A stretch of DNA of 64,000 nucleotides from Bryopsis sp. KO-2023 (lineage: Eukaryota > Chlorophyta > Ulvophyceae > Bryopsidales > Bryopsidaceae). Made by a program: the position numbers and the translations under genes. This document shows positions 34,968-46,700 of this stretch, one piece after another (positions within the stretch are counted from its first letter, which is position 1; each line of letters starts with the position of its first letter). The notes under the pieces were generated by a model. That model saw nothing but the letters and a program-made list of their open reading frames with translations. It had not been told where the DNA came from and did not search any database. The stretch lies in the NCBI GenBank assembly GCA_030272585.1, contig BSYQ01000004.1, positions 3,038,001 through 3,102,000 on the forward strand, written 5' to 3'.

Positions 34968-37132
34968 ATGTCGTGGAATGTAATCAGGTCTCTTGCACAC
35001 TTCCAAGTCTTTCCTTTCTTTTTTCCCACCTCGTGCAACGCACACATGAAAAATTTAACTTCAGAAGAAAAAAAAAACTCTTCCAAGGCCATTTGAAAGA
35101 GCGCAGGATGTGTCGCCAGAAAGAACGTACCAAATAACCAAATGGTGTCTGCAGGCAACAGAAGGATTACGCACTGTCCCCCAGGAAAGACACAGAAATG
35201 GATGGCGACATTGAAACCACGGCCACTCCAGATTCTCTGGTTGGGCCGATCGAACGCGTTGCTCTCAGAAAGATTTTGAGCGAACCACCAAAGCATCGTT
35301 CCTCAAAAGAGCTGGCTCCCGTCTATCGTCTCTTGCAGAAGATAGAGTTCGTTGCAGCCCTGGATTTGAAAGTGCAGGAGGAGCTGGCGAAAATACTGAA
35401 TTACGAGTACTATGACCCGTATACCGTCGTCTGCAAACAGGTGTGAATGGCATGAGCTTGCACACTCTTGTGTTGCTCGGATCCCAGAAGCTGTTATCAC
35501 CGACCCTATGTTTGCGTTGCAGGGGGACATAGGAACGGAATTTTACATCATCATCTCTGGAGCGCTGAGCGTTAAAAAATGGACTGGTGAGCTACGCCGC
35601 AACAACGGCATTCTCATTGATTCTAAGCATTTGCAGTTGCACACAAGTCGCTTGATCGTTGGATCGTTCCATCTAACCTGCAGACTCCTTTCTGCAGATG
35701 ATGGGAATCTAGTTACTATTTGTACCCTGAAGGCTGGGCAAAGCTTTGGAGAGCTCGCCTTGGTTGAAAAAGGAGGGAAAAGAGCCGCCACAATCATAAC
35801 AACTTCAGATGTGGAATGCCTCACTGTCGATGGTGAGCAGTATAGAATGCATCTGGGACGCATTCATCGAGAGGAGCTCGAAAAAAAGGTAGCATTCAGG
35901 TTGCAAAGTGTAGCTTGCTGGCTCATGCCCACCTTCAGCGTTACATCTTGAGTCAAGGATTCTGGAACCGTCTGACAAACGAGCTTCACTCAGGTGGACG
36001 TTCTTCGCCACCAGCCCACCTTCCTTGGTTGGGGGCAGAAAGAGCTGGAACATCTGGCATCCATAATGATGGTGAAGAAAGTCCCCTACAATACTGTAAT
36101 CTTCGAGCAAGGGAGCGAGGCCGACGCTTTGTATTTTGTGAAGTCTGGTGAAGTGAGGATCGTGCGGAGGATGCCGCCGTCGCGGGTTGGATGAACAACC
36201 TGGGAGTCTTTGCATTCACATTGGTACCCTTCACATTCAGAGTTCAATAACTGTATCGTTAAGTCTCCAACACATATGTTCCAGCAAGCCAACTCCTTAC
36301 CACGATCGTATGTATATAACGAAACAACATAGAAGAACGGGCCTACTTCTGTGAGACGTATTGAGTGACGAGATGTTATCGTGGTTTCTCCCCTCAGGAC
36401 ATCGTGGAGCGTCTAACGACCGACCCCATGCTCTCTTCGCGCTTTGCCCCAGATGTGAAAATCGACGATAGATTCCAAAACGTGCCGGATCCCTTGGTCA
36501 CCTTCCCTAGATCGGTGCCTTGCACTCCACGGGGCTTCTTCGACACGCCGCCAAAGTCATCACGCGTCAAAAAGAAGCAAGACGCATTGAGAAAACAACT
36601 GTTGGAGGACGAGGTGATCGACGCTTGAATGCGGCTCATAAGACTCATGTTCTCGATTCAAGAATATGAACCATAATACTCGTGCAGGTTTTCGTCGAGA
36701 TAATGACTTTGGGCCCCTACTCGGCGTTCGGTGAAGTCGCCGCCCTGAACGGGGCGAGAAGAGGTGCAAGCGTGATCAGCAATTCGTACACTGAGCTTCT
36801 GATGTTGACGAGGTTAGCATCATTTGCATGCACTGTTCTGTAGAACCTCGACCCAGAAACTGTGGTCTGACAGGGTTGTTTTGTCTTGGTACAGACATGA
36901 TTTACTGAACAAGGTGAATGTTTCTACTCGTCGGAAGTTGGAGAACAGCAGCGATGCTTATCGGGTGGACAGGGATCTGATGATAGATCTTGTGGATGGC
37001 CTCAAGTGGGAGCGATACAAGCATGATTTGGTCCACAGTCTTCTGAGGGAGCAGCAAAAGGAGTTCTACCTGCTGTCGTACACAGACCGCTACAGAGGAC
37101 ACATGAAAAGCGAGAACGGGTGGAAACCATGA
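34968..37132 (+). CDS. Tandem cyclic-nucleotide-binding-domain protein (CNBD2-like)
   Basis: Predicted cAMP/cGMP sensor without kinase or channel parts. Eight exons: 34968-34987, 35155-35440, 35523-35586, 35698-35888, 35994-36185, 36398-36613, 36688-36812, 36895-37132 give 443 aa. If the first exon is wrong, ATG 35198 gives 422 aa. The N-terminal helix LRKILSEPPKHRSSKEL resembles CNBD2-type proteins. Domain 1 reads GDIGTEFYIIISGALSV, then the phosphate-binding cassette FGELALVEKGGKRAATI, with the key Glu and Arg present. Domain 2 reads TVIFEQGSEADALYFVKSGE and, after a separate 72-residue exon, FGEVAALNGARRGASV. That exon (36398-36613, with VPDPLVTFPRS and a Lys/Arg stretch) interrupts the second beta barrel. 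The C-terminus is a charged helical tail (LVHSLLREQQKEFYLLSYTD). It may be flagellar, judging from relatives and neighbours. Confidence 0.85.
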
Positions 37133-37467
37133 TATGGGCCTGCCCAGCCAATATGGCCAGCAGATATATGCCCAGAATGTACATAGAGAGGGGAATTCCC
37201 CTTGGTTGACAAATTTCATATTTTTTGGTAGAAAAAAAGGAAAAAGCACGCCACACCAAGCGAACATTACACAGCAGTCCCAGAATACATACGAAGAGCA
37301 CACATTACACTCATCGAAAGTCAAAACCCCACCCCTGCTTCCCGGGCCACCCGTAATGTTTCAGAATCCAAACAAAACAGTGGGGAAATCTGTCCCACAA
37401 AACGAAGCTTCTCAAGCCAGCAACATTCACAGCCTATCCTAAACAGGAACTCCAACTCAATCTTCAC
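37133..37467. other. Spacer between convergent genes
   Basis: 335 bases between the stop codons of the cyclic-nucleotide-binding gene (+) and the ABCF gene (-). Both 3' flanks must be here. No other feature was seen. Confidence 0.5.
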
Positions 37468-40400
37468 TCAATCTTCATCCAGCTCAGCCTTGATATCAGT
37501 GATCAGCTCATTTCTGTAATCATCGAAATCCCCTGGATACACCTCCACCTCACCATCCTCCACTATCCACACTTCACTGCGGGTTTCATCCTCGCACATT
37601 CTCTCCAGAAGTTGGGCATCGTGACTAATCACCACCACCCCTCCTTCAAACTCCTCGATCGCGTCGCACAAAGCATCGATACTCTGCATGTCGAGATGGT
37701 TGGTGGGCTCATCCAACAGCAAGATGTGCGGGTTCATCAGGGAAATGGCTGTGAACACCACTCGAGACTTCTGGCCCCCGGAGAGCTTGCAGATGGGGGT
37801 GAGATGGTGCTGGCCTGATAAACCGAATCGTCCCAGCATTGCCCTCATGTCTTCCGGTTTCATTCCAGCAGCAGGATATCTGGTGCAGGAACAAGCATGC
37901 AATGACATTTCATCTTTCAACGAAAACCGGAATCAGGATTCAACGCTGTCCGTCTGACAAGCGTTGTCAGACAGACAGCAATGATACTGTAGAGTTTAAC
38001 CACCAAATTCTGATTCTTTGCACCGTTGCCATATTCCACAGATCATTTCATGCAATAGCTGTGCCTTTCAGAGCCGCAGAAACTCACTTGTGCATCAAGT
38101 ACTCGACGGGGGATTCGTCGAACATCAAAGTGTCGACGAAATGCTGAGCGTAGCGACCCACTCGCAGCTTCCTGTTTCGTCGAGATTCCCCAGAAACAGG
38201 GTCGATATCCCCAGCAATCAAATTCATCAGGGTGGATTTCCCAGCCCCATTAGGCCCCACAATCGCAACACGAGACCCCATGTCCACACCGATGTTCAAA
38301 TTCTTCATTCCGAAATCGTCTCTGCCTGGATACTTGAAAAAAGCGTCGATCAACTGCAACATGGGTGGGGGCAGCTCTGGGGGCGACGGAAAGTGGAAAT
38401 TGACGACATAATCGTTCCATTTCCTCGGAACTTTGACTTCGGCCGCCTCCACATCGGCTTCTCGATCGAAACCCTTGGCTTTGTTTTTGGTTTTGCGAGA
38501 TTGCTCCTTGTTTTTGGCAGTCTTTGTGACTTTTTCCTGATTGGATTTGGTCCCGGTGCTCTTCGCTTTTTTCATTTCTTTTTGGTAATGCTCGAACTGC
38601 TTGTTGATGTCCCTGCGCTTGACCTCGTACATCTCCTCGAACATCACAAAATCACCCCTGCCATTTTTTTAAAAGAAAAAGAAAAACGCCCTCAGAATTT
38701 GCTTTTTTCGCAATCAAAAACAATCATGAACAAATTGCCATGAACTGCCAAAAACCCTGTTGATCTTATGCTCAATGGCAATACCGTTTCATGTTACAGC
38801 AGGTGACCTTTTAATGGTCATTATCTTTTCCCGATTCATTTGTTTAACGAGGGAAAAACAAAGTTTCGGCGGAAGTATACAGTGTATCATTCTTTCCCAA
38901 ATCTGTACTGTTATTTGCAGAGGGCAAAGTGAAAACAAGTCCGAACACCACTCACTTGTAGAAATGCAGCCCCAAGTCATGCAAATGAATGACATCCGTC
39001 GTCACATTGTTCAGGAAATCCCGGTCGTGACTGACGACGATCAGCGTTTTTTTCCACCTCTGCAGGTATTCCTCCAACCAAAGCACCGCCCTCAAATCCA
39101 AATGATTCGTGGGTTCGTCCAACAACAGCAAGGTCGGTTTCACGTACAGGGCCCTCGCAAGCGATATTCTCATTCTCCAGCCTCCGCTGAAGGATTTGGT
39201 GGTGCGTTTTTGCATGGTTTTCGTGAAACCCAGACCGTGGAGGATTTTGGATGCTCTGGCTTCGGCAGAGTCAGCTTCGATGAGTTCCAGCTGCTCGTGG
39301 ATTTCGGCCAGTCTATCTGATGCCAGATCGGCATCGAAACTCTCGTCCTGCCAGGCATTGCAATCGGCAGTCAGACCACGGCACCGAAGCCTCTGGAGTG
39401 CATTGCCTTAGAAAGGAGGTAATCATCCAAGGGCACAATAAAGCTATAAAAAGAGGAGGAGCAGGTGGGGTCAGTTGTGGCTGCCAGCGTTTCGTTTCTA
39501 GATTCATGGGTCTGAAATGCTCATTCCGGTTGGCAGGCAACAGGGGTTTTTAAACAAGCAAATTTTTTTGAGAAGAAACATCGTTTGCAGCTTCTGTAAA
39601 AAAAACAAAATAGGTATACGCGCAGCCTTCCCTCAAGTGGGTCTCAAGGCATAATCAAAAGCCCATGTGAGTGATGAGCTTGGGAAAAAAAACACAGCCC
39701 ATTTTTCGACACCTCCGGTCGATTTTTCTACGAACCTGTGTTTCAGGGCTATCCAACTTTTCATTGATTTCCTCCTCCTCTTGTCTGAGCTCCATCAGCT
39801 GTACATCAGCCTCCACCACAGCTTGGAGTGCGAGCCTGTCATCGGCTACCACCTCCTGCTCGACGAGCAAAACATCCATGGTCTCCGGAACCGGAATCTG
39901 CCTCCTTGCCATCATTCGGAGCAGCGTGGATTTTCCCATTCCATTGGGGCCTACCAGACCATATCTTCGCCCATATGCAATAGTCAGTGAGGTGGTATCC
40001 AGCAACATTTTTCCCTTGGCTCGAATCGTGAGCTTTTCCACCTGACCACACCATCACAGCCATTTCAAAACAGGGAAAGAAAAAAAAACAAAACAAAAAG
40101 AACAGCCCTTTTGGCATAAAGAAAGAGGACTGGTTCTTAGTAACCCTGAACGAGCTACTTTTCATTCTTGCGTACGGGGTAATCGCCTCCTTCGACTCTG
40201 TCTATCGTGTTCAACAAAACATTTTTTGACTTGGAAATTTCTGGAAATTGATTTTCGCCTTTTGCGGTGCACATCATGGGTAAGTTGGTGGGGGGTGGAA
40301 ATCAAACATTCAGTACCCTCGATGCCAATCCAAGAAATTTTGAGGAGCTCCACCTTGACGTCGGTGGCACTTGCGGTGGAAGCCGCCCCTTGGCCAGCGA

Positions 40401-41367
40401 AAGATACGTCGAACACATTGTCATCGTCTTTGAGGGCCTCCGCCTTGATTTGCAAGGCCTTTTCTGCAGCCATGCGTTCCTTCTCTGCAAGCTTCTTTTG
40501 CTCCTTCTCGCTGACCTGGGTCGATTTCACAAGAATCCAGTATAATTCCCAAATTCACGGACCAATCTTGTTATAACAATCGATAATACCAATCGCCCAT
40601 ATACAGTTTACAGTTAAAACAAACTACTCATTAGTTAGTTGAAACTAATGATCGGGAGGAACAGATGGGTGCATAATAAAAGCAAACACCTGCTCAACAA
40701 CTTGTGCGTGCCCAAACTTCCCACAGATGAATCACTAGGGTAAGCCGTTGCATCTTTCATATTCTCTGCTTTATTTTGTCACTTCCTCCCCCTTTTTCCA
40801 CTTGAAAATTTGGATCCAGCCACCCAAGAAAACCCCAGCGTCACATTCACACCACATAATATAAAACGTTCCACCATTCCAACAAGCTTTCGAGCTTTTT
40901 CTGGAACCACTCCATCTTTCCACAAACAAGGAAAAAATCAGCCATCGACGGATTCAACCCACCTTAACATCCATGACGGTTTCCTCCCGGACGATTTCAT
41001 CGATTGATTCTTCGTCGCTTTCCGTAGGAGGCAAATCTATCCCATCCAAATAACCCGTCTTTTTTGGTGGAGGGGGTGCTTTCGGCTTTCTCGGTTTCGG
41101 CTGTGATGCTTGGGCACTGCCTGCCGAAGAAGGCCTGGCATCCTTCCCATCCTTCTTGGATTTATCTTTGGACTTTTCCTTAGATTTTGATTTGTCCTTG
41201 TCCTTGTCCTTGGATTTTTTTTCCTTGACCTCTTTGTCTTTGCTCCGTTTTTCGTCCTTGTCTTTGGGAGGCTTGTCCTTCTTATCCTTGGAGGAGGACT
41301 TTTCCTTTTTGGATTTCTCCTCCTTGTCTTTTTTCTTCAAGCTCTTGTCTTTCGTGTCGGACGGCAT
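37468..41367 (-). CDS. ABCF4: ABCF-family ATPase, ABCF4/GCN20 type
   Basis: Soluble twin-cassette ABC ATPase of the ribosome-associated ABCF family. It has no membrane segments; yeast and animal relatives act in translation control. Six exons, 41367-40963, 40515-40354, 40041-39736, 39347-38956, 38657-38088 and 37879-37468, give 748 aa (about 720 in Arabidopsis ABCF4). Cassette 1: Walker [10 protein letters not shown] (residues 220-228), signature [14 protein letters not shown], Walker [13 protein letters not shown]. Cassette 2: [31 protein letters not shown]. The linker between them starts [20 protein letters not shown] and is Lys-rich, as usual. The N-terminal 105 residues are almost only Lys, Asp, Glu and Ser. 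[16 protein letters not shown] matches plant ABCF4. All catalytic motifs are present. The gene is head to head with ALG14. Confidence 0.95.
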
Positions 41368-41766
41368 CTTGGTGGGAGCGGTCGTCAAGAAAAGAAGCAA
41401 AAAAACAAAAAAAATCCGCGAGAAACTCAACGAACTGTGTGCACGCTTCACCAGCGCCGAGAAGGAATCTGACAAGGCCACAACGAGTCGCTCAATACGT
41501 TTCGCAATAAACTGGGGGGCAAACCACCTGCACACATCGTTTGGCTCACCGAGAAGAATCGCTTCTGTGTGAAAGGAAAACAAAAAGAATCTGTGAAAGG
41601 ATTACAAAACTGCTTTGGCCTGTTTTGTTGGGGTTGGCCCAGCTGCTCCCCAGCTTCCCCCATCAGCAGTCCACAGTTTGAGTCATTCATTCAATGATTT
41701 CGAAATCGAATAAATGATTTTTGTCCAGTTACAAGTTTCTGTCCAGGAGACGAGCACCTCACGACG
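41368..41766. promoter_or_regulatory. Bidirectional upstream region, ABCF4 / ALG14
   Basis: 399 bases between two start codons facing away from each other, so both promoters must lie here. No TATA-like box was identified. The ALG14-proximal part is even in composition; the part near ABCF4 has an A-rich run (41394-41415). No repeat or RNA gene was recognised. Confidence 0.4.
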
Positions 41767-43414
41767 ATGTGGGCTGTTTGGGTGGTCGTCGCGGCTGGTT
41801 TAGGATGCGTTGCTCTACTCTTCCTAAGTCGAATGAGCCGAAATATAGACAGGAGAAAAGATGGGCCTATCAAAACCATGATCGTATTGGGGTCAGGTGA
41901 AGGGCGCAGATAAATCCTTTGTTGTTGGGCGCGCGCGCGTTGGGGTTGGGGTTGACTTTCCACGGCGCCGAATCGATCTCCGTTGTGTGTCGTTTTGTGA
42001 CTGAGAACGTTTTGGAATTTTCCGTAGGGGGCCACACGACTGAAATGATGGCCGTGGTGCGTGCAATGGATCTTTCCAAATACACGCCCAGGTGCTACGT
42101 CGTGGCGAACACGGACGCTCTGGGGGCCACAAAGGCGATGGATCTCGAACGAGATAAGGTGTTGCTTAGTTCCGTCGCTCGTCGTTCGAATAGAGCCCTT
42201 CGCTCGACGAAGAAAAACCGCAGAAAAAATGAAAAAGATATTCCACGCACGAAGGACCTTATTTGGCTGGAGGGTTGAGAACAAGCTTCGCAACGCAGGG
42301 AAACCTGGAGTGCTCGACGATCGCCAAGATCCCACGCAGCAGGGAGGTCGGGCAGTCGTTCGTGACGTCCACGTGGACGACTCTTGCCTCTCTGGCGCAC
42401 TGTGCGACATTGGTGTGGCGAGAGAAGCCCAAATTGGTGTGCTGACGTCTTATGACGACTATTCTTCGCCCCCAAGTTGTAACGAACCAAAGTTGTTGGA
42501 AGGGGGGTTCTCTAGAGTTGGGAAGTGTCGGATCTGATGCACAAAGGGGAATCCCATACACATGCACATGCACATGCACATGCACATGCACATGCACATG
42601 CACATGCACATGCACATGCACATGCACATGCACATGCACATGCACATGCACATGCACATGCACATGCACATGTCATGCATGCATGCATGTTGATGATGAC
42701 TGATAGATGTTGGGACATCGTGAATCTCACTCACTGATTTGGCTCCTTTTTGACATGCTGCTTGTCAGGTTTTGGTGAACGGACCAGGAACATGCATCCC
42801 TGTGTGCCTTGCTGCCTATGCTTACAGGTGCGATGCTTTTCTTGTTCGTTCCATCGTTGCAAGCAGATGTTTGAAAAAAATAAAGCCCACGCGAAAGGGG
42901 CAGCGATATGTTTTCTGGAATGCTGATGTGTGCAGCTTTTTTTGCGCTCATCAAGGCTGAAACTGGAGCGCCCAGACGCAGCTAATGCAATGTGGTTTAA
43001 CCCCTTGATGTGTCAAAAAGAGTTCCCCACTCACTGGGGAGGAATCAATCATTTGTCCTTTTTTCTTTCTTTTTTTTTTTGGGGGGGGGTCCTGAATCCT
43101 CCTGTTTGGATGAAAGGGATGTTGGACAAATTTGGATCAATGGTGCCTCATTTTTTGCCTCAGAACAGGTCCCTCTGACTGACAAGCGTACTCCCTGTTG
43201 AATTGAACACATGTTCCTTGGTCTTGAATGTCGCAGAGCGGTCGGCCTCGCTCAATCGAAGATCGTTTACTTCGAGAGCATCGCCAGGGTCAAATCTCTA
43301 TCCTTGTCAGGGAAATTGATGTACCATTCCAGAATGGCCGACTGTTTTATGGTGCAGTGGCCGGAACTCCAATCACAATATCCACGCAGCGAGTACAAGG
43401 GACGCCTTTTCTGA
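41767..43414 (+). CDS. ALG14: UDP-GlcNAc transferase subunit ALG14
   Basis: Membrane anchor of the ALG13/ALG14 enzyme, which adds the second GlcNAc to the dolichol-linked oligosaccharide on the cytosolic face of the ER, an early step of N-glycosylation. Five exons, 41767-41896, 42028-42158, 42299-42436, 42769-42827 and 43237-43414, give 211 aa (216 in humans). An N-terminal membrane segment (WAVWVVVAAGLGCVALLFLS) anchors it. Family motifs are all seen: VLGSGGHTTEMMAVV, YVVANTDALGATKA, IPRSREVGQSF, VLVNGPGTCIPVCLAAY, IVYFESIARVKSLSLSGKLM and FMVQWPELQSQYPRSEYKGRLF at the very end, where the ALG13 contact lies in yeast. Catalysis needs ALG13, which is not in this window. Intron 3 holds a long CACATG repeat. 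Confidence 0.95.
41929..41955 (+). repeat. Alternating GC tract next to GGGGTT units
   Basis: In ALG14 intron 1, a (GC)n tract (41929-41939) is followed directly by ttggggttggggtt. The first can form Z-DNA; the second resembles two ciliate-type telomere units but is too short to mean a telomere scar. Confidence 0.5.
42559..42672. repeat. (CACATG)19 microsatellite in ALG14 intron 3
   Basis: 114 bases made of 19 perfect copies of CACATG, followed by a related catgcatgcatg stretch to 42689. It lies in the intron 42437-42768. Open frames across it (His-Ala, Thr-Cys and similar dipeptide runs) are artefacts of the repeat. The unit contains CATGCA, the RY element of seed-plant promoters, but there is no reason to assign that role here. 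Confidence 0.97.
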
Positions 43415-43753
43415 TGGCCTTCCTTGAATGTGAACGATTGTGGCGGTTGTAAATGTCATTGTTTCTGTTTTCTTTTCAATGCAATACAGGATTCGCAAGT
43501 TAATTGTTCAAAAAAGCATCCCCACAAACAAACAAACAAAGGAAGCGATTTCAATAGGGCGGAATGTCTTGACACGACGAAATCCCTGACGCTCTCTTCT
43601 ATGAAATTTGTTGTTGAGACGACATGCAGGGGAAATACGTCTGCCTATGTAGATTTGCAAACACGCGAACGAACAAAGATGTTTCTTGGCCTCTTCTTCG
43701 ATCTTAGCAACTGACGAGTTCTGCGACACCCCACGACGCCGTGGTCGTGTTCC
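43415..43753. other. Spacer between ALG14 and second SFI1-like gene
   Basis: 339 bases between the ALG14 stop and the start of the next gene on the same strand. No feature beyond ordinary unique sequence was seen; it must contain an ALG14 3' end and a promoter. Confidence 0.4.
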
Positions 43754-46700
43754 ATGGATTCCCGCCTCGCTGGGGTATCCATACCACCGGTGAGTGGCTA
43801 GCAAGCAAAACACCCACACCTTTCCACCAGAAGTGAAAAGAATCAAGTGGGAGCTTCATTTTCTCAAGGCGCGAAAACGCTTTTTTTACATCCATCAATC
43901 ACGATCGACGACTTTCGCCACCAGGATTCGCAGCTCCCGCAAGAAAATCACCATTCTTGAGAACGATTCCCCTCCCATCTCACCCATTTCAGCCCTCCAG
44001 ATGCTTCTCTTTGCTCGGCATCCGTTTTGAATTCATCAATCCCACAGGTGGATGAGGCGCCCAACCGAAACCGGGCCCAACCTCCACCCCGCTTCCTCAC
44101 CAGCCCAGGCAGTCCCCACAGGAAATCGGTGAAATTCAACATTACCCAGTCTAGAGATGTGGATGCCAAAAATTTTCCAGAAGAAAAGGCACAGACGCGT
44201 GTTTCTCCGGACTGGGATGCTGATCTTGAAGCAGGGCTCAACCTCCTGAGGGCAGCTGATGGGTTTGCTGAGCTGGACACCAAACCCCCTTCAGAAGTCA
44301 GCATCGATGATGGGTCGACCATAGAGCCCCTCCCCAAACCATTTCCTGGGGTGAAACCTGTTGATCGTCATGATGTCACCATGAAAAAGGCTTCCATCAA
44401 CGGCCAGGGCCACGAGTTCAGCGATTTGATTGGCATGAAGGAATCCCCGCTTTCTGGGGACCCCTTGGAGAAGGAGAGGGTGTTGATGGCGAAACGATTT
44501 CAGGAGCAATGCTGTGAAATTGACGAACTTGAACAGTTGGAGGGGCTAGCCAGGGCTGTCCGGGGCTTGGACATGCAACAGAGAAAGGGGCCAAGCAACG
44601 AATCAAACAGCGGTGATGGTCAAAAACAGGGCGAAGGAAACCTCGTTGACGTGAATTCTGAACCCACCAATTCTATCAGTGCAGAAAGGAGACAGACTGA
44701 CAAAGGGCTGCCATGCAAAGGTGGCAAAATTTCAGACAGAGAACAGAGGGTGGATAACGGTGCAGGGGAAACAGATGTGGTGGGTGATGGAGAAGACAAT
44801 TCGGCATGTCAGACCTGGAAACCTCTTAGTCAGCCATCGACAACACCAAGCACTGGGGCTCCGGTTCTGAATGACCAATCGAATTTAACGAAATCGGTCC
44901 CAATTCAAGTGAACCGATCCAACAATTATTTTGATGATGTGCATGGTGGCGTCCAGCCGAGAAGTGGAAAGACTGTATTGGTAGGGGGCATTTCATTGTG
45001 CTTTTATGTACAATTCACTTATTGACATTTTCCCTCTCAAAAAAACACGAAATGCCAAACACATTTGGACGCTGATATGGCAAAACTGTGCATTCACATT
45101 CGTAGGCCGATCCAGTCTCATGGAGGGGGAATCAAAGTCTGACCGGCGAAGCCATCGGGCCAACTTCAGTCATTGCCAACCCATCCCAACAAAAGGTTTC
45201 ACCACGTTCTCCCAGGCACCTGCCCTCGAAGGCCGAACTCCAGTCAGACTGTGTTGCTCCACCATACGTCAGACGCGATGATAACCCCCCAGCACTCCAT
45301 CTTGAATCAGCCCTTGCTGGGCAAAGCACTCCACCAGAAAAACCAGGTCCATCGCCTTGCCACCCCTCGATCTCCATCGTCACATGGCCAACAGCCGAAA
45401 GGAAAGCGAGCCAAAAGCCCCCAAGTTTGAGGAAAATTGAAGTGAGGGAGAACGTTGTTGATCCAGACAGACATGACTCATCCCAGGGAAAGTGCGACAA
45501 CGAGGAGGGTCAGAAAGTGTGTGCAGAAGTCAACCTCACGGTGGCGGGTGCCTTTGAATTGCTGGGGATCGATGGGGGCTTGCTGGACCAGCAAGGTTTG
45601 AGTTGCTCGTTCAAAAGGGCAGAAACCTGCAGCATCGATAAGGGTGGCACAACCGATGCAAACTGTGAGGAACAGTACCTTCCCACACGGAGGCAAAGAA
45701 TCAGAGCTATTCAGGTCTGCTTATCACCAAAATTTTGAAAAAATAGGCAAAACGAAGGGTGAACTGGGAATTTTTGCTTCGAATTTTTTTTGTTCCAGAT
45801 TTGGTTGATGAGAAGGATGCTCAGTGGGTTAGCAAATTCTTTCTCCAGGTGATAATGCGTGCCAAAAGCAATTTGCAACGCCACAGAGTAATGGAAGTGA
45901 TGGAGCGGGTGGCCGACATCCAGGAACAGCTCAACGAACAAAGGAGCGGGGTGGAGAGAAATCCCCAGCCACCCCCTCCAAAAAGGCAAAACAAAAATTC
46001 CCAGGAGCAGAAGGCCGCTTGGTTTGGGGCCACCCTTCAATGCGGATCAAGAAACCTGCTGGGTCAGACGCGAGATTCGAAAAAGCCAAAGAGTGGGGTG
46101 ACTGCTCGATGCAACAAGAGGTTGGCGACAGGGGGGGCCACCGAATGGGAGGGGTCGAAATTCAAGATTGCACTTTTGGAGAGCATGCAAGGGAAGCTGA
46201 TGTTGCGATTGGGGATGCTGATTTTGAGGCACAATTGGGAGTGGCGGAGGGATTTGTCGGCCTTGATCGAGACGGTGGAAGAGATTCGGAGGAGGCAAGT
46301 TTTGAGGGGGTGCCTCGGGGGGCTGGTGGCGTTGGTGCACCTTGCCAGAGAGAATCAGGAGAAATGTCGAAGGCAGTTTCTCATGAGGTGAGGGAAAAAT
46401 TCCTTGGAAAGAAGTTAAAAAAAAAAGAAGCAGACACTAACTCGACAATCTTGGGTTTTGAAAAAGTTTGGGGAGAAGGACTTGCGACTGAACGAGTTTT
46501 TTCCCACAAAATTCCTGTGAAAGGCACCCTAATTTCTTCCGACTGGTGAAAAACCTAGGCTGAAGGTCAGGATTCGCTCAGCTTTGCAGTTTTGGAGGGC
46601 CGTCGCCCACCATCGATCCATCATGGAGCAAAAGGTTTCCATCGGGCTGCATGCACACCATCGCCTACTGAAAATATCGGCGATGTCCCACTGGGCGCTG

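Noticed and set aside
41156-41572. + strand frame rich in Leu, Ser, Phe and Asp
   Set aside because: Antisense of the Lys/Asp-rich first exon of ABCF4; the composition mirrors the real frame.
41940-41955. Ciliate-type telomere repeats (ttggggttgggg)
   Set aside because: Only two units next to a GC tract inside an intron; too short to be telomeric.
42525-42737. Long open frames on both strands with His-Ala, His-Val, Cys-Met and Thr-Cys dipeptide runs
   Set aside because: They are translations of the CACATG microsatellite inside ALG14 intron 3, open in all frames because the repeat has no stop.
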